A stretch of DNA of 64,000 bases from JAJDYQ01 sp963662865. GTDB lineage: Bacteria; Pseudomonadota; Gammaproteobacteria; JAJDYQ01. Below are positions 8,124-17,463 of this stretch, in pieces (the stretch's first letter is position 1; every line of letters starts with the position of its first letter). Under the pieces are notes generated by a model that was not told where the DNA came from, did not search any database, and was given only the letters and a program-made list of their open reading frames with translations. A program made the position numbers and the translations under genes. Location: NCBI GenBank assembly GCA_963662865.1, contig OY759969.1, positions 1,364,001-1,428,000 of the forward strand, read 5' to 3'.

Positions 8124-9125
8124 TTAAGCCAGAATACGTTGCATAACCTGCTGTGCGGAAATTCGCTTTAAGCAGTCCAGGTGTCCAAGCGGGCACTTGC
8201 GCTGAAAGCAGGGACTGCATTCCAGCCCCAGTGAAACCACTTCGGCATCATCGGATAGGGGTGGAGTATATGCTGAACTGGTTGAGCCGAACAAGGCAAT
8301 GGTTTTTATGCTCAGCGCACAGGCAACATGCATCAGTCCGGAATCATTAGTCACAACCGCGCTGACAAGGCTCATCAGGTCGATAGCCTGGTCCAGGTGG
8401 GTTTTTCCGGCCAGATTGAGGCATCGGCTATTCGTCAATACATTGATATTGTCACAAACCGGTCGGTCTTTTTCTGATCCAAATAACCAGATCTTCCAGC
8501 CGTGTCCAAGCATATCGTTGGCAAGCTGAGCATAATGACTCTCCGGCCAACGCTTGGCGGGCCCGTATTCTGCGCCCGGGCATAATCCCAGGATTCGGCC
8601 ATCATCAGATTCAATATTCAAGGAGGATAGAACCGCTCTCTGTTGCTGTGCCGTAACCCGTAATTCAGGATAAGGAATCCACTCAGGCAGCGATGACTCC
8701 CTTCCCAAGCCTAATGAATAATATCGCTGTACAAGTTTCGGCGTACCTTTTTCATCAAGCGAGCGCCGGTCGTTCAGTAGCCCATAGCGCATCTCACCAT
8801 GAAAGCCGGTTCGCTGACCTATCATGGCAAAACAGGGAATCAGGGCAGACTTCAGGGTATTAGGCAAAACAATAGCCCGCGAATATTTACGATTTCGTAG
8901 TGAACGACCAATTTGCCAGCGATGGGCAAACTCAAACCTGCCATGCCCAATCGGCATATCGATGACATCATGGATATAAGGCATACGGGCAATAACCTGC
9001 TTGACCACCGGCAGAGCCAGCATATCAATTTCGTGCCCCTGGCTGCTTAGCAGTGCAAGCAAAGGCTGCGCCATCACCATATCACCTATCCATGAAGGCG
9101 CGATAACAAGAGTACGGGAAGACAA
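8124..9125 (-). CDS. waaF: LPS heptosyltransferase II
   Basis: The 333-residue GT9 protein adds the second heptose of the inner core. It begins MSSRTLVIAPSWIGDMVMAQ, the WaaF version of the family motif (WIGD). It carries the ADP-heptose site GLCPGAEYGPAKRWPESHYA and the late TNDSGLMHVACAL helix. Cysteines in LECSPCFQRKCPLGHLDC near the C-terminus are also typical of WaaF. It follows the small zinc-finger gene by 34 bases in the glnE-ilvE-waa order. Confidence 0.95.
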   Translation of the reverse strand: MSSRTLVIAPSWIGDMVMAQPLLALLSSQGHEIDMLALPVVKQVIARMPYIHDVIDMPIGHGRFEFAHRWQIGRSLRNRKYSRAIVLPNTLKSALIPCFAMIGQRTGFHGEMRYGLLNDRRSLDEKGTPKLVQRYYSLGLGRESSLPEWIPYPELRVTAQQQRAVLSSLNIESDDGRILGLCPGAEYGPAKRWPESHYAQLANDMLGHGWKIWLFGSEKDRPVCDNINVLTNSRCLNLAGKTHLDQAIDLMSLVSAVVTNDSGLMHVACALSIKTIALFGSTSSAYTPPLSDDAEVVSLGLECSPCFQRKCPLGHLDCLKRISAQQVMQRILA

Positions 9126-9159
9126 ACTATCGGGTGGCTGAAAACCAAGTGCGGGGAAA

Positions 9160-9408
9160 CTATCCGGCCCTTACGGAAGCTGCGTCATCAACAAGTTCAT
9201 ATACCGCGCCACAATAAGGACATTTTGCCTTACCCGTTTCCTCTATCGGCAGATAGACCCGTGGATGGGAATTCCATAATTCCATCTGTGGCATTGGACA
9301 GCTTAACGGCAGATCGGAACCGCTTACATTATAGTGACTTTCAGTATTTGAAGGAATATGCTGGCCACTTACAGCGGCGACAGAATCATTTTCGGCATGT
9401 TGAGCCAT
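9160..9408 (-). CDS. small CHCC-type zinc-finger protein
   Basis: An 82-residue protein whose C-terminal half has the zf-CHCC pattern: SCP, then HPRVYLPIEETGKAKCPYCGAVY. The two isolated ligands (Cys, His) and the CPYC pair form one zinc site, as in the small NADH-dehydrogenase Fe-S6-like proteins. The first 35 residues are polar and probably disordered. Genes of this family are often found between ilvE and waaF in gammaproteobacteria; the biochemical role is not established. It lies 12 bases after ilvE. Confidence 0.85.
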   Translation of the reverse strand: MAQHAENDSVAAVSGQHIPSNTESHYNVSGSDLPLSCPMPQMELWNSHPRVYLPIEETGKAKCPYCGAVYELVDDAASVRAG

Positions 9409-9420
9409 AAATTTTCTCCA

Positions 9421-10341
9421 TCAGGTAAAACTTAACCAGTCCAGATGATCTTTGACCCGACCATGGACAACATCAAAATATAATGATTGCAGTTTCTCCG
9501 TAATCGCCCCTCGACCGCCATTACCGACCATCCGATTATCGACTTCTCGAATCGGGGTAACTTCAGCCGCCGTCCCGGTAAAGAAGGCTTCGTCGGCAAT
9601 ATAAACTTCGTCTCGGGTAATTCGCTTTTCTATCACATCAAGACCTTCGGTCTGAGCCAAATTCATAACGGTCTTGCGGGTAATGCCATCCAGTGCCGAA
9701 GAAAGGTCCGGGGTATAAAGAATGCCGTCTTTAATCAGGAAAACATTCTCGCCACTGCCTTCCATGACAAAGCCGGCGGCATCCAGTAACAGTGCCTCGT
9801 CGTAACCGTCTCGAACCGCTTCCTGTAATGCCATCATGGAGTTCATGTAATTACCGTTTGCCTTAGCACGACACATAGTGGCGTTGACGTGATGCCGGGT
9901 AAATGAAGATACCCGCACACGAATACCTTTCTCCATATTTTCATCACCCAGGTAAGAACCCCAGTTCCAGGCGGCTACCATGCAGTGTACGCGGAGGTTA
10001 TCCGCACGGAGGCCCATGCCCTCGGAACCAAAGAAACACATCGGGCGTATATAGGCGGATTCCAGATTATTTTCCCGAACAGCAGCCAACTGTGCCGCAT
10101 TGATTTCCTTCCTGGAAAAAGGGATGCCCATTCCAAGAATATGTGCCGAACTAAACAGGCGATCCGTGTGCTCCTGCAAACGAAAAATGGCCGTTCCCTG
10201 ATCGGCTTGATAGGCGCGCACCCCTTCAAACACACCCATTCCGTAATGCAGTGTATGCGTCAAGACATGTGTTTTGGCCTCGCGCCAGGGAACCATTTCC
10301 CCGTCCAGCCACATGATTCCGTCACGATCATCAAAATTCAT
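9421..10341 (-). CDS. ilvE: branched-chain amino acid aminotransferase
   Basis: The 306-residue class IV PLP enzyme performs the last step of valine, leucine and isoleucine synthesis. It opens with the usual DGIMWLDGEMVPWREAKTHV and the LHYGMGVFEG turn. The PLP lysine is in RAKANGNYMNS (Lys160), and the phosphate and carboxylate loops appear in EGSGENVFLIKDGILYTP and GITRKTVMNLA. It starts 11 bases after glnE, so it is probably in the same transcript. Confidence 0.97.
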   Translation of the reverse strand: MNFDDRDGIMWLDGEMVPWREAKTHVLTHTLHYGMGVFEGVRAYQADQGTAIFRLQEHTDRLFSSAHILGMGIPFSRKEINAAQLAAVRENNLESAYIRPMCFFGSEGMGLRADNLRVHCMVAAWNWGSYLGDENMEKGIRVRVSSFTRHHVNATMCRAKANGNYMNSMMALQEAVRDGYDEALLLDAAGFVMEGSGENVFLIKDGILYTPDLSSALDGITRKTVMNLAQTEGLDVIEKRITRDEVYIADEAFFTGTAAEVTPIREVDNRMVGNGGRGAITEKLQSLYFDVVHGRVKDHLDWLSFT

Positions 10342-10352
10342 GCAAAGACCCC

Positions 10353-13202
10353 TTATGCTTTCTCACCGAATATCTCCAGCCAGGCATTGGTTATCAGTTG
10401 TCGATATGGCCTGCATTCACTCGTATTCACACACTGTCCCTGCCCTTGGAGTACGCGGCGATGAATCAGGCTTCTGTATTGCTGATAGGCTTCGATCAGG
10501 CCACTCCCCGTGTCTTTATCCAGCCAGCCAATCCGAATGGCATTTTCCAGAATACAGATAGTATCTGAATAGGCGGCCAGTTCCGGCTTGTCATGCGCCT
10601 CACTCAGAACTGCGTATTGAACCATAAATTCAATATCGACAATACCTCCCGTCCCCTGTTTCAGGTCGAAATTCCCCTCTTTGGAGCGATCAAGCTCCTC
10701 TCTCATGCGGCGACGCATATCAAATATCTCTTGCCGAACCGTCTTTTTCTCCCTTTTCTTGCTTAAAATGGCGCTTCGAATCCGATCAAACTCCTCACAA
10801 ACAGTTATCTCTCCGCATATTGCCCTGCCTTTCACCAGGGCCTGATGCTCCCAGACCCAGGCCTCGTTTCGCTGGTAATCTTCAAATGCCGAGAGTGAAC
10901 TGACCAGCGTACCTGACTGTCCGTTGGGACGAAGCCGCATATCAATTTCATAGAGTTTGCCGGCAGGGGTAAGAGTCGCCAGTAAATGAACCAGACGCTG
11001 AGCCAGTCGCGTGAAAAACACATTGTTATCCACTGATTTTTCGCCATTAGTAACCTGCTTTGAACCGCGACTATCATGCAGAAAAACCAGATCCAGATCT
11101 GAACCATAACCGAGCTCTATTCCGCCAAGCTTACCGAAACCAAACACCGCAAAACCGGCTTCATGGGTTTCCCTCTGTTCAACATAAGTCGGGCAGCCGT
11201 AACGGGAACTCATATCATTCCAGGCAAGCTCCAAAGCTACACGCAACAGGCTTTCGGCAACCCACGTCAAATGATCACTTACCTTCATTAATGGTATTGC
11301 ACCGGTAATATCAGCGGCAGCAATACGTAACTGCTGCACCTGCTTAAAATATCGCAGCCGCTCCATCTGCATTTCGATATCGTTCTGATCAAGATCGGCC
11401 AATAACCGGCCAAGTTCAATGTTCAATCTCTGCTTGTCCGGTGGCGAATACAAGGTACGGTGATCAATCAACTCATCAAGTAACATCGGGCTCCTTGAGA
11501 TGGTTTCAGTGACCCATATACTGGCAACACAGAGCTTTCCCAATTGTGCTCTGGCAGTGGGCTCTTCCAGCAGCAATGATAAATAAGATTCGCGACGGGC
11601 GATCACAATAATTACAGAGAGCAAACGCCTGATAGCCTCATCCGGATCATCCATTTTCGAGGACTCATTCAGCAAAATGGGGATTAACCCATCACATAAT
11701 GACTTTCCCTGCGTACTTAGCCGGGTATATACCCCTTGCATTTTCAAATTCACTAACTGCTGATGTAGCCGTTTCGGCTCCCTGTAGCCCATATCTCCAA
11801 GTAGCTTGATATCTTCCTCAGAGTCTGAGTCCGAATCCGGCTCGCTGATAGAGAGCCAGTAAATCTTTGTAGAACTGGAGTCATTTTCTTCACGCTCAGC
11901 GAAAATCCGATCAAAACAATTCTGAACATGTTCCCGGTGCCTCAGCAACCCTTCAAGAAATTCTTCCCAGGCATGAAAATTCATTGAGATAGCAAGTCGA
12001 TTCTGATCTTCTTCATCTTTCGGTAAGGTATGCTCCTGTCGGTCATTCATTTCCTGAATATGATTTTCTGCCGTTCTTAAAAACTGCCATGCCTGGATCA
12101 GATTCTCGATATCCGACTCCTCCATATACTGCTTTTCTGCCAGCCTTCGCAGAATCAACGGCGTGCTTCTATCCTGTAGCGAGACATCCTGACCTCCCCT
12201 GATCAACTGAAAAACCTGGGCGATAAACTCTATTTCACGAATTCCGCCCGGCCCCAGTTTCAAATTATTCTGGCGGTTCTCGCGGGCAATCTCACGATCA
12301 ATCATGACCTTTAGGTCCCTTAAAGACTGAATTGTGCCAAAGTCCAGATAACGTCGATAGACAAATGGCTTCAAAAGAGACAACAGTCTCTCCCCGGCAT
12401 CTATACTCATACCGACAGGACGCGCCTTGATCATGGCATAACGTTCCCATTCCCGACCCTGGGTCTGATAATAATCCTCCATGGCTGAAAAACTCACCAC
12501 CAACGGCCCGCTATTACCGTATGGTCGCAAGCGTAAATCGACCCGGAAAGCAAAACCATCCACCGTTACTTTGTTGAGGCTTTGGTAAAACCGTTGTGCC
12601 AATTTTAGAAAAAACTCATGATGAGTCAGCGATTTCTTTCCGGCTGTCTCGCCATCATGCTCATACGATAAAATCAAGTCTATATCAGACGAATAGTTCA
12701 GTTCACGCGCCCCCAGTTTTCCCATAGCAAAGACCACCATGGGCATTGGGTTACCATGATCATCCAGTGGATAGCCGTGCAAATCTGCAAGCGCATCATA
12801 GTGCCATTGCATGGCACATTGAATGAGTTGATCGGCTAATGCACTCAGATATTCGAGTACGTCAGGAAGTGGAGAAGAAAAAGACAAATCCCTCAGCGCA
12901 ATACACAGCATATGCCGATTTCGGAAGTCTCTTAAAGCCTTATCCAGTGTGCCACTATCTTCAGATGCCATTATTTTTTCACTGGCCTTCAATAATAACG
13001 GCTTATAATCATATTTCGATTGCAGAGAAAGCAATAATAAATCCAGTAATCCATAGTCTCGCCTGATACTGGCATTTAGAAACGAGCTGACATAAAGCAC
13101 TCTTTTCCATATTTCCTGCTGCTTAATCAGAACATGACGATGCTCTTCTGCCAATGCTTTATTTTCAATCAGTTTGAAAAAATTATTGTCTATAATTGCC
13201 AT
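10353..13202 (-). CDS. glnE: bifunctional glutamine synthetase adenylyltransferase/deadenylase
   Basis: At 949 residues it has the full length of GlnE, which adds or removes AMP on glutamine synthetase in response to PII. Two nucleotidyltransferase cores are visible: GKLGARELNYSSDIDLILSY in the N-terminal deadenylase half and GKLGGIELGYGSDLDLVFLH in the C-terminal adenylylase half. Each is followed by its GlnE-specific LRPYG or LRPNG segment and GGIREIEF or GGIVDIEF helix. It heads the ilvE-waa operon. Confidence 0.97.
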   Translation of the reverse strand: MAIIDNNFFKLIENKALAEEHRHVLIKQQEIWKRVLYVSSFLNASIRRDYGLLDLLLLSLQSKYDYKPLLLKASEKIMASEDSGTLDKALRDFRNRHMLCIALRDLSFSSPLPDVLEYLSALADQLIQCAMQWHYDALADLHGYPLDDHGNPMPMVVFAMGKLGARELNYSSDIDLILSYEHDGETAGKKSLTHHEFFLKLAQRFYQSLNKVTVDGFAFRVDLRLRPYGNSGPLVVSFSAMEDYYQTQGREWERYAMIKARPVGMSIDAGERLLSLLKPFVYRRYLDFGTIQSLRDLKVMIDREIARENRQNNLKLGPGGIREIEFIAQVFQLIRGGQDVSLQDRSTPLILRRLAEKQYMEESDIENLIQAWQFLRTAENHIQEMNDRQEHTLPKDEEDQNRLAISMNFHAWEEFLEGLLRHREHVQNCFDRIFAEREENDSSSTKIYWLSISEPDSDSDSEEDIKLLGDMGYREPKRLHQQLVNLKMQGVYTRLSTQGKSLCDGLIPILLNESSKMDDPDEAIRRLLSVIIVIARRESYLSLLLEEPTARAQLGKLCVASIWVTETISRSPMLLDELIDHRTLYSPPDKQRLNIELGRLLADLDQNDIEMQMERLRYFKQVQQLRIAAADITGAIPLMKVSDHLTWVAESLLRVALELAWNDMSSRYGCPTYVEQRETHEAGFAVFGFGKLGGIELGYGSDLDLVFLHDSRGSKQVTNGEKSVDNNVFFTRLAQRLVHLLATLTPAGKLYEIDMRLRPNGQSGTLVSSLSAFEDYQRNEAWVWEHQALVKGRAICGEITVCEEFDRIRSAILSKKREKKTVRQEIFDMRRRMREELDRSKEGNFDLKQGTGGIVDIEFMVQYAVLSEAHDKPELAAYSDTICILENAIRIGWLDKDTGSGLIEAYQQYRSLIHRRVLQGQGQCVNTSECRPYRQLITNAWLEIFGEKA

Positions 13203-13497
13203 TACTTGTGTTTATTAATCGATATAATCTTGGAAACATCTGCCAGAATGAATAAACTCAGCAGGCCATCCCGTCATGGACATATTTAGCAATGCCTTTG
13301 CATTTTCAATATTTAACAGAATTGAATAGATAGATCTAATAAATCAGGATTCAAACAACTATTATTTTAATGACCAGGCACTTTCGCTTTAACGGCTCTG
13401 TATCATCAAAGCCGATGAGTAAAAATCCAATACAAATCAGTCATCGATTTTGAGAAGAAAAAAAGCCGTATCGCATTGCCTCTTCTCGTAAAAATAT
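13203..13497. other. intergenic gap between UDP-GlcNAc dehydrogenase and glnE
   Basis: AT-rich sequence with no coding frame. It should hold the glnE promoter (minus strand). Near 13455-13490 a weak GAGAAGA/TCTTCTC hairpin with an A/T run could end the upstream operon, but the loop is long and I do not call a terminator. Confidence 0.35.
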
Positions 13498-14811
13498 CTA
13501 GGCCTTAATAATCTTCTCCGATGGCATTCGATAGCGCCCTCTGGTATCAATGATAAGACTTGAATATCGCTCAATCATGGAATAGTTAAATTCATCATGA
13601 TCGGTAGCTAATACCACACAATCATGGAAATTCAAATTTTCTGAAGTCAATTCCATACTTGATAAATCGAAATAGTGACGGCGCATTTTTGGAAAAGTCG
13701 GTACATGAGGGTCACTATACGTCACATTCGCTCCAAGCTTTTCCAAGACTGACATAATCTCAACTGAAGGAGATTCCCGCATATCATCGACATTCTTTTT
13801 ATATGCGATACCCAATATAAGAATATTGCTGCCATTCACAGACTTCTTATGTTGATTAAGTCCCAAGGTCACTTTATTAACAACCCAACTCGGCATCGCC
13901 CTGTTCACTTCGCCAGCCAATTCAATGAATTGAGTATTAATACCATATTCTCTGGCTTTCCAGGTGAGATAAAAAGGATCAATCGGAATACAGTGGCCTC
14001 CCAAACCAGGGCCTGGCCAGTAGGGAACAAACCCGAAGGGCTTTGTTGAGGCCGCCTCTATTACTTCATGAATATCAATATCCATCGAATCAGCAACCAT
14101 CTTAAGTTCATTAACCAAACCTATATTTACTGCACGATGTATATTCTCCAGTAATTTTGCCATCTCTGCAATCTGAGTAGAACTAACTGGAACAAGCTGG
14201 TCAATAGCCTGCCTATATAACGCCAGACCGGCTTTCAGACAAGCATCAGTAGAACCGCCACAAACTTTGGGAATCGTCTGCGTTGTAAAATTCGGATTGC
14301 CAGGATCTTCACGCTCGGGGGAATAAACCAAAAAAAAGTTCTGCCCGATAATCAGTCCTTTACTCTCTATGCGAGGGCGCAATTCTTCTTCTGTAGTACC
14401 AGGATAAGTCGTACTCTCCAGAGAAATGATCTGTCCCTTATGCAGGAAAGGTAGTAATGAGTCAACAGTATTTATCACATACCTTAAATCAGGATTTCGA
14501 TAATCATCCAATGGAGTTGGAACACATAATATTATCGCATCAAGTTCTTTCACTTGTGACATATCACTGGAAATTTCAAAACCATTATTTATCGCATCAC
14601 AGATCAAGGTGTTTGAAATATGTTTAATATATGACTTGCCTTCTCGAATATATTTTGACTTGGCAGGGTCAATATCCAGACCTATCACTTTATATCCAGA
14701 TTGGGAAAATCGAATAGCCAATGGAAGACCAACATAGCCGAGTCCAACAATACCTATAACCGACTGCTTGTCATTTAGCTTATCGATAATTTTATGTAAT
14801 ATGGAATTCAT
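13498..14811 (-). CDS. UDP-N-acetylglucosamine 6-dehydrogenase (WbpA/WecC family)
   Basis: A 437-residue nucleotide-sugar dehydrogenase that oxidises C6 twice with NAD. The N-terminal Rossmann motif is GIVGLGYVGLPLA (20-32). The catalytic Cys274 lies in GLGGHCIPIDP, the WbpA/WecC form rather than the GGSCFPKD form of UDP-glucose dehydrogenase. LESTTYPGTTEEEL also fits WbpA. It is followed at a distance by glnE and preceded by UDP-glucose dehydrogenase, so the two provide different uronic acids. UDP-GlcNAc is the likely substrate; UDP-GalNAc or ManNAc cannot be excluded. Confidence 0.88.
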   Translation of the reverse strand: MNSILHKIIDKLNDKQSVIGIVGLGYVGLPLAIRFSQSGYKVIGLDIDPAKSKYIREGKSYIKHISNTLICDAINNGFEISSDMSQVKELDAIILCVPTPLDDYRNPDLRYVINTVDSLLPFLHKGQIISLESTTYPGTTEEELRPRIESKGLIIGQNFFLVYSPEREDPGNPNFTTQTIPKVCGGSTDACLKAGLALYRQAIDQLVPVSSTQIAEMAKLLENIHRAVNIGLVNELKMVADSMDIDIHEVIEAASTKPFGFVPYWPGPGLGGHCIPIDPFYLTWKAREYGINTQFIELAGEVNRAMPSWVVNKVTLGLNQHKKSVNGSNILILGIAYKKNVDDMRESPSVEIMSVLEKLGANVTYSDPHVPTFPKMRRHYFDLSSMELTSENLNFHDCVVLATDHDEFNYSMIERYSSLIIDTRGRYRMPSEKIIKA

Positions 14812-14872
14812 GCTATATCATGATCAGCATCTGAAAGTTTCATGTATAATATGACTATCAAATAAAAATTCA

Positions 14873-16198
14873 TCAGTTACGACCAATGCCATAATAAATA
14901 AAACCCTGGCTTTTCAGAAAATTCGAATCAAATATATTTCTCCCATCAAATATAACAGGGTTATTTAATAATTTCTTAATGTAATGAAAATCAGGGCTTT
15001 GAAATATGCGCCACTCCGTAACCAAAACCAAAGCATCAGCATTCTCAATTGCATCTTCAGGTGACTCAACTAATTTCAAATCAATTCTTTCTCCATATAC
15101 TCTCTTTACTTCGTTCATGGCTGCCGGATCATAAGCCTGCACCCTACACCCTGCATCCCACAATGATTCCATCAAGACGCGACTCGGTGCTTCTCGAATA
15201 TCATCTGTGTTGGGCTTGAATGCCAGCCCCCACAGCCCGATAGTTTTATCTGACAAATCATTCTTAAAATGTAATTTTATTTTCGAGAACAAAACTGACT
15301 TTTGATTGTTATTTACGTCTTGAACAGCATTTAATAGCCGAGAGTTAAAATCTGTCTCTCCTGCCATCTTTTCAAGCGCACTAATATCTTTCGGAAAGCA
15401 GGAACCTCCATATCCACAGCCAGGATAAATAAATGAATATCCGATTCGCTTATCTGAGCCAATACCATTACGAACTTGTTCGATATCAGCTCCAAGTTTT
15501 TCAGCTAAATTAGACAGCTCATTCATAAAGCTTATCTTTGTCGCTAACATGGCATTTGCAGCGTATTTTGTCAGTTCAGCAGACCGTATATCCATATTAA
15601 TCAGCTTGTCGTGGTTACGATTAAATGGCGCGTAAAGGACTCTAAGCAATTCGGTAGTACGTGGATTATCTGTCCCAATAACAATACGGTCGGGCTTCAT
15701 AAAATCATTAATGGCTTCGCCTTCCTTAAGAAACTCGGGATTAGAAACAACATCAAATTCAATATTCTTTTGAAAATTACTTAATATTGTACTGATTTTA
15801 CTTTTAACCTTATCAGCCGTACCTACAGGTACGGTGGATTTATTAATAATGATCTTGTATTCATTCATATTTGTAGCAATAGCCTCAGCAACCATCAACA
15901 CATGCTGCAAATCTGCGGAACCATCTTCGTCTGGTGGCGTACCTACTGCTATAATTAGAAAGAGTCCATAGTCAACGGCTTCTTTGGAACTGGTGGTAAA
16001 TCTTAAACGACCACTGTTTGAATTTCTTTCCACCATCTGATCAAGATTCGGCTCATAAATAGGCATTTTCCCGGAATTCAACATATCGACCTTAGCCTGA
16101 TCAACATCCATACAGATCACTTCATTGCCTACCTCGGCAAGACAGGCTCCGGTCACTAAACCAACATATCCCGACCCAAATACAGTAATTTTCATCAA
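14873..16198 (-). CDS. ugd: UDP-glucose 6-dehydrogenase
   Basis: This 441-residue enzyme makes UDP-glucuronate from UDP-glucose. It starts with the Rossmann motif FGSGYVGLVTGACLAEVG (7-24), has NKSTVPVGTADKV, and carries the catalytic Cys267 in YGGSCFPKD. The C-terminal GLAFKPNTDDIREAPSRVL segment is standard. Sixty bases separate it from the next gene, and the UDP-glucuronate decarboxylase that uses its product lies immediately upstream, so the pair forms a route to UDP-xylose. Confidence 0.95.
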   Translation of the reverse strand: MMKITVFGSGYVGLVTGACLAEVGNEVICMDVDQAKVDMLNSGKMPIYEPNLDQMVERNSNSGRLRFTTSSKEAVDYGLFLIIAVGTPPDEDGSADLQHVLMVAEAIATNMNEYKIIINKSTVPVGTADKVKSKISTILSNFQKNIEFDVVSNPEFLKEGEAINDFMKPDRIVIGTDNPRTTELLRVLYAPFNRNHDKLINMDIRSAELTKYAANAMLATKISFMNELSNLAEKLGADIEQVRNGIGSDKRIGYSFIYPGCGYGGSCFPKDISALEKMAGETDFNSRLLNAVQDVNNNQKSVLFSKIKLHFKNDLSDKTIGLWGLAFKPNTDDIREAPSRVLMESLWDAGCRVQAYDPAAMNEVKRVYGERIDLKLVESPEDAIENADALVLVTEWRIFQSPDFHYIKKLLNNPVIFDGRNIFDSNFLKSQGFIYYGIGRN

Positions 16199-16227
16199 CT
16201 CATTACCTTTTCTCTATGAAGGTCAAT

Positions 16228-16254
16228 GGAAACTCTGGTTAAGTCAGAGCTTCC
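16228..16254. repeat. dispersed palindrome, second copy
   Basis: GGAAACTCTG, loop GTTAAGT, CAGAGCTTCC. Arms match the 2466-2492 element except one base, and pairing extends two more bases outward. It lies between ugd and the UDP-xylose synthase gene and has no adjacent T-run. Confidence 0.6.
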
Positions 16255-16353
16255 ATAAAAACCTGACTTAGGATTATTAAGACAAGGGAGTAAACCATTA
16301 TCGTGTCTTGATATACTCATCAATATGAAAGAAAAACTTTAATTATCTTCTCA

Positions 16354-17307
16354 TCAAGTACAAGATTTTATTAACTTCTCAAAATATGGGATAGTCTTTT
16401 TAAGACCTTCTTCAAGTTTCATTTTTGGTGTCCAAGCAAGCATTTCTTTTGCAATCGAGATATCTGGCTGTCGACATGCCGGATCATCTTCTGGCAATGA
16501 TTTATATTCTATGGATGATGATGAACCTGTTAGCTTGATAATTTTCTCTGCCAGTTCCTTAATTGTAAACTCCTCAGGATTACCAGCGTTAACAGGACCA
16601 ATTATATCATCTGAAGAATCCATTAGACGGACAAATACTTCAATTAAGTCATCTACATAACAAAAAGATCGAGTTTGCGAGCCATTGCCATAAATTGTTA
16701 TCGGTCGATTTTTCAAAGCCTGCATAATAAAATTGCATACTACTCTTCCATCATTTGGATGCATGTTAGGTCCGTATGTATTAAATATTCTGGCTACTTT
16801 AATTCTCAATGCATGCTGACGGTGATAATCAAAAAACATTGTTTCGGCACAACGCTTTCCCTCGTCATAGCATGAACGAGGGCCAATTGGATTCACATTG
16901 CCCCAGTATGATTCAACTTGAGGATGAATTTCCGGACTCCCGTATATTTCGCTGGTAGATGCCTGAAAGATTCTCGCATTTAGGCGTTTCGCCAAACCCA
17001 GCATATTTATAGCCCCATGAACACTGGTTTTTATTGTCTGCACTGGGTCGCGCTGATAGTGAACAGGAGAAGCTGGACACGCCAGATTATAGATCTCATC
17101 CACTTCGACAAATAGCGGAAAAGTAATGTCATGTCTAACTAATTCAAAATTGGGATAAGAAAATAATTCAATAATATTTTCCCGAGTCCCAGTAAAGAAA
17201 TTATCCACACACAGCACATCGTGACCATCGTCCAACAGTCTTTTGCATAAATGCGAACCTAAAAAACCCGCACCACCTGTTATCAAAACTCTTTTTCGTA
17301 AATGCAT
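16354..17307 (-). CDS. uxs: UDP-glucuronate decarboxylase (UDP-xylose synthase)
   Basis: The 317-residue extended SDR enzyme converts UDP-glucuronate to UDP-xylose. The NAD motif is GGAGFLG (11-17). The active site has TSEIYG with the UXS-specific Glu120 and YDEGK with Tyr147 and Lys151. ARIFNTYGPNMHPNDGRVV and TRSFCYVDDL are UXS signatures. Length equals single-domain UXS, without the formyltransferase domain of ArnA. With ugd beside it the pathway glucose to xylose is complete, but no xylosyltransferase is evident nearby. Confidence 0.93.
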   Translation of the reverse strand: MHLRKRVLITGGAGFLGSHLCKRLLDDGHDVLCVDNFFTGTRENIIELFSYPNFELVRHDITFPLFVEVDEIYNLACPASPVHYQRDPVQTIKTSVHGAINMLGLAKRLNARIFQASTSEIYGSPEIHPQVESYWGNVNPIGPRSCYDEGKRCAETMFFDYHRQHALRIKVARIFNTYGPNMHPNDGRVVCNFIMQALKNRPITIYGNGSQTRSFCYVDDLIEVFVRLMDSSDDIIGPVNAGNPEEFTIKELAEKIIKLTGSSSSIEYKSLPEDDPACRQPDISIAKEMLAWTPKMKLEEGLKKTIPYFEKLIKSCT

Positions 17308-17414
17308 ATCTTAAATTTAAAAAAACACTATTGGGAATACTATCGCGAATCATTGCCGGATAAATTAATGAAGCTACGCAGAACCACTAACTATATTCAA
17401 TAACTGGACACAAT

Positions 17415-17450
17415 GACTGTATGAATTTACCACATATTGTACTTTTTTTG
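17415..17450 (-). repeat. transposase-tail-like dispersed repeat, copy C
   Basis: On the minus strand AGTACAATATGTGGTAAATT followed by CATACAGTC, closely similar to the sequence at 45992-46027 that directly follows an IS481-like transposase C-terminus. It reads KVQYVVNSYS in the same frame as KVQYVVDSYK there. Probably a leftover 3' end of that element. Confidence 0.5.
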
Positions 17451-17463
17451 CTGTTAATATTGC

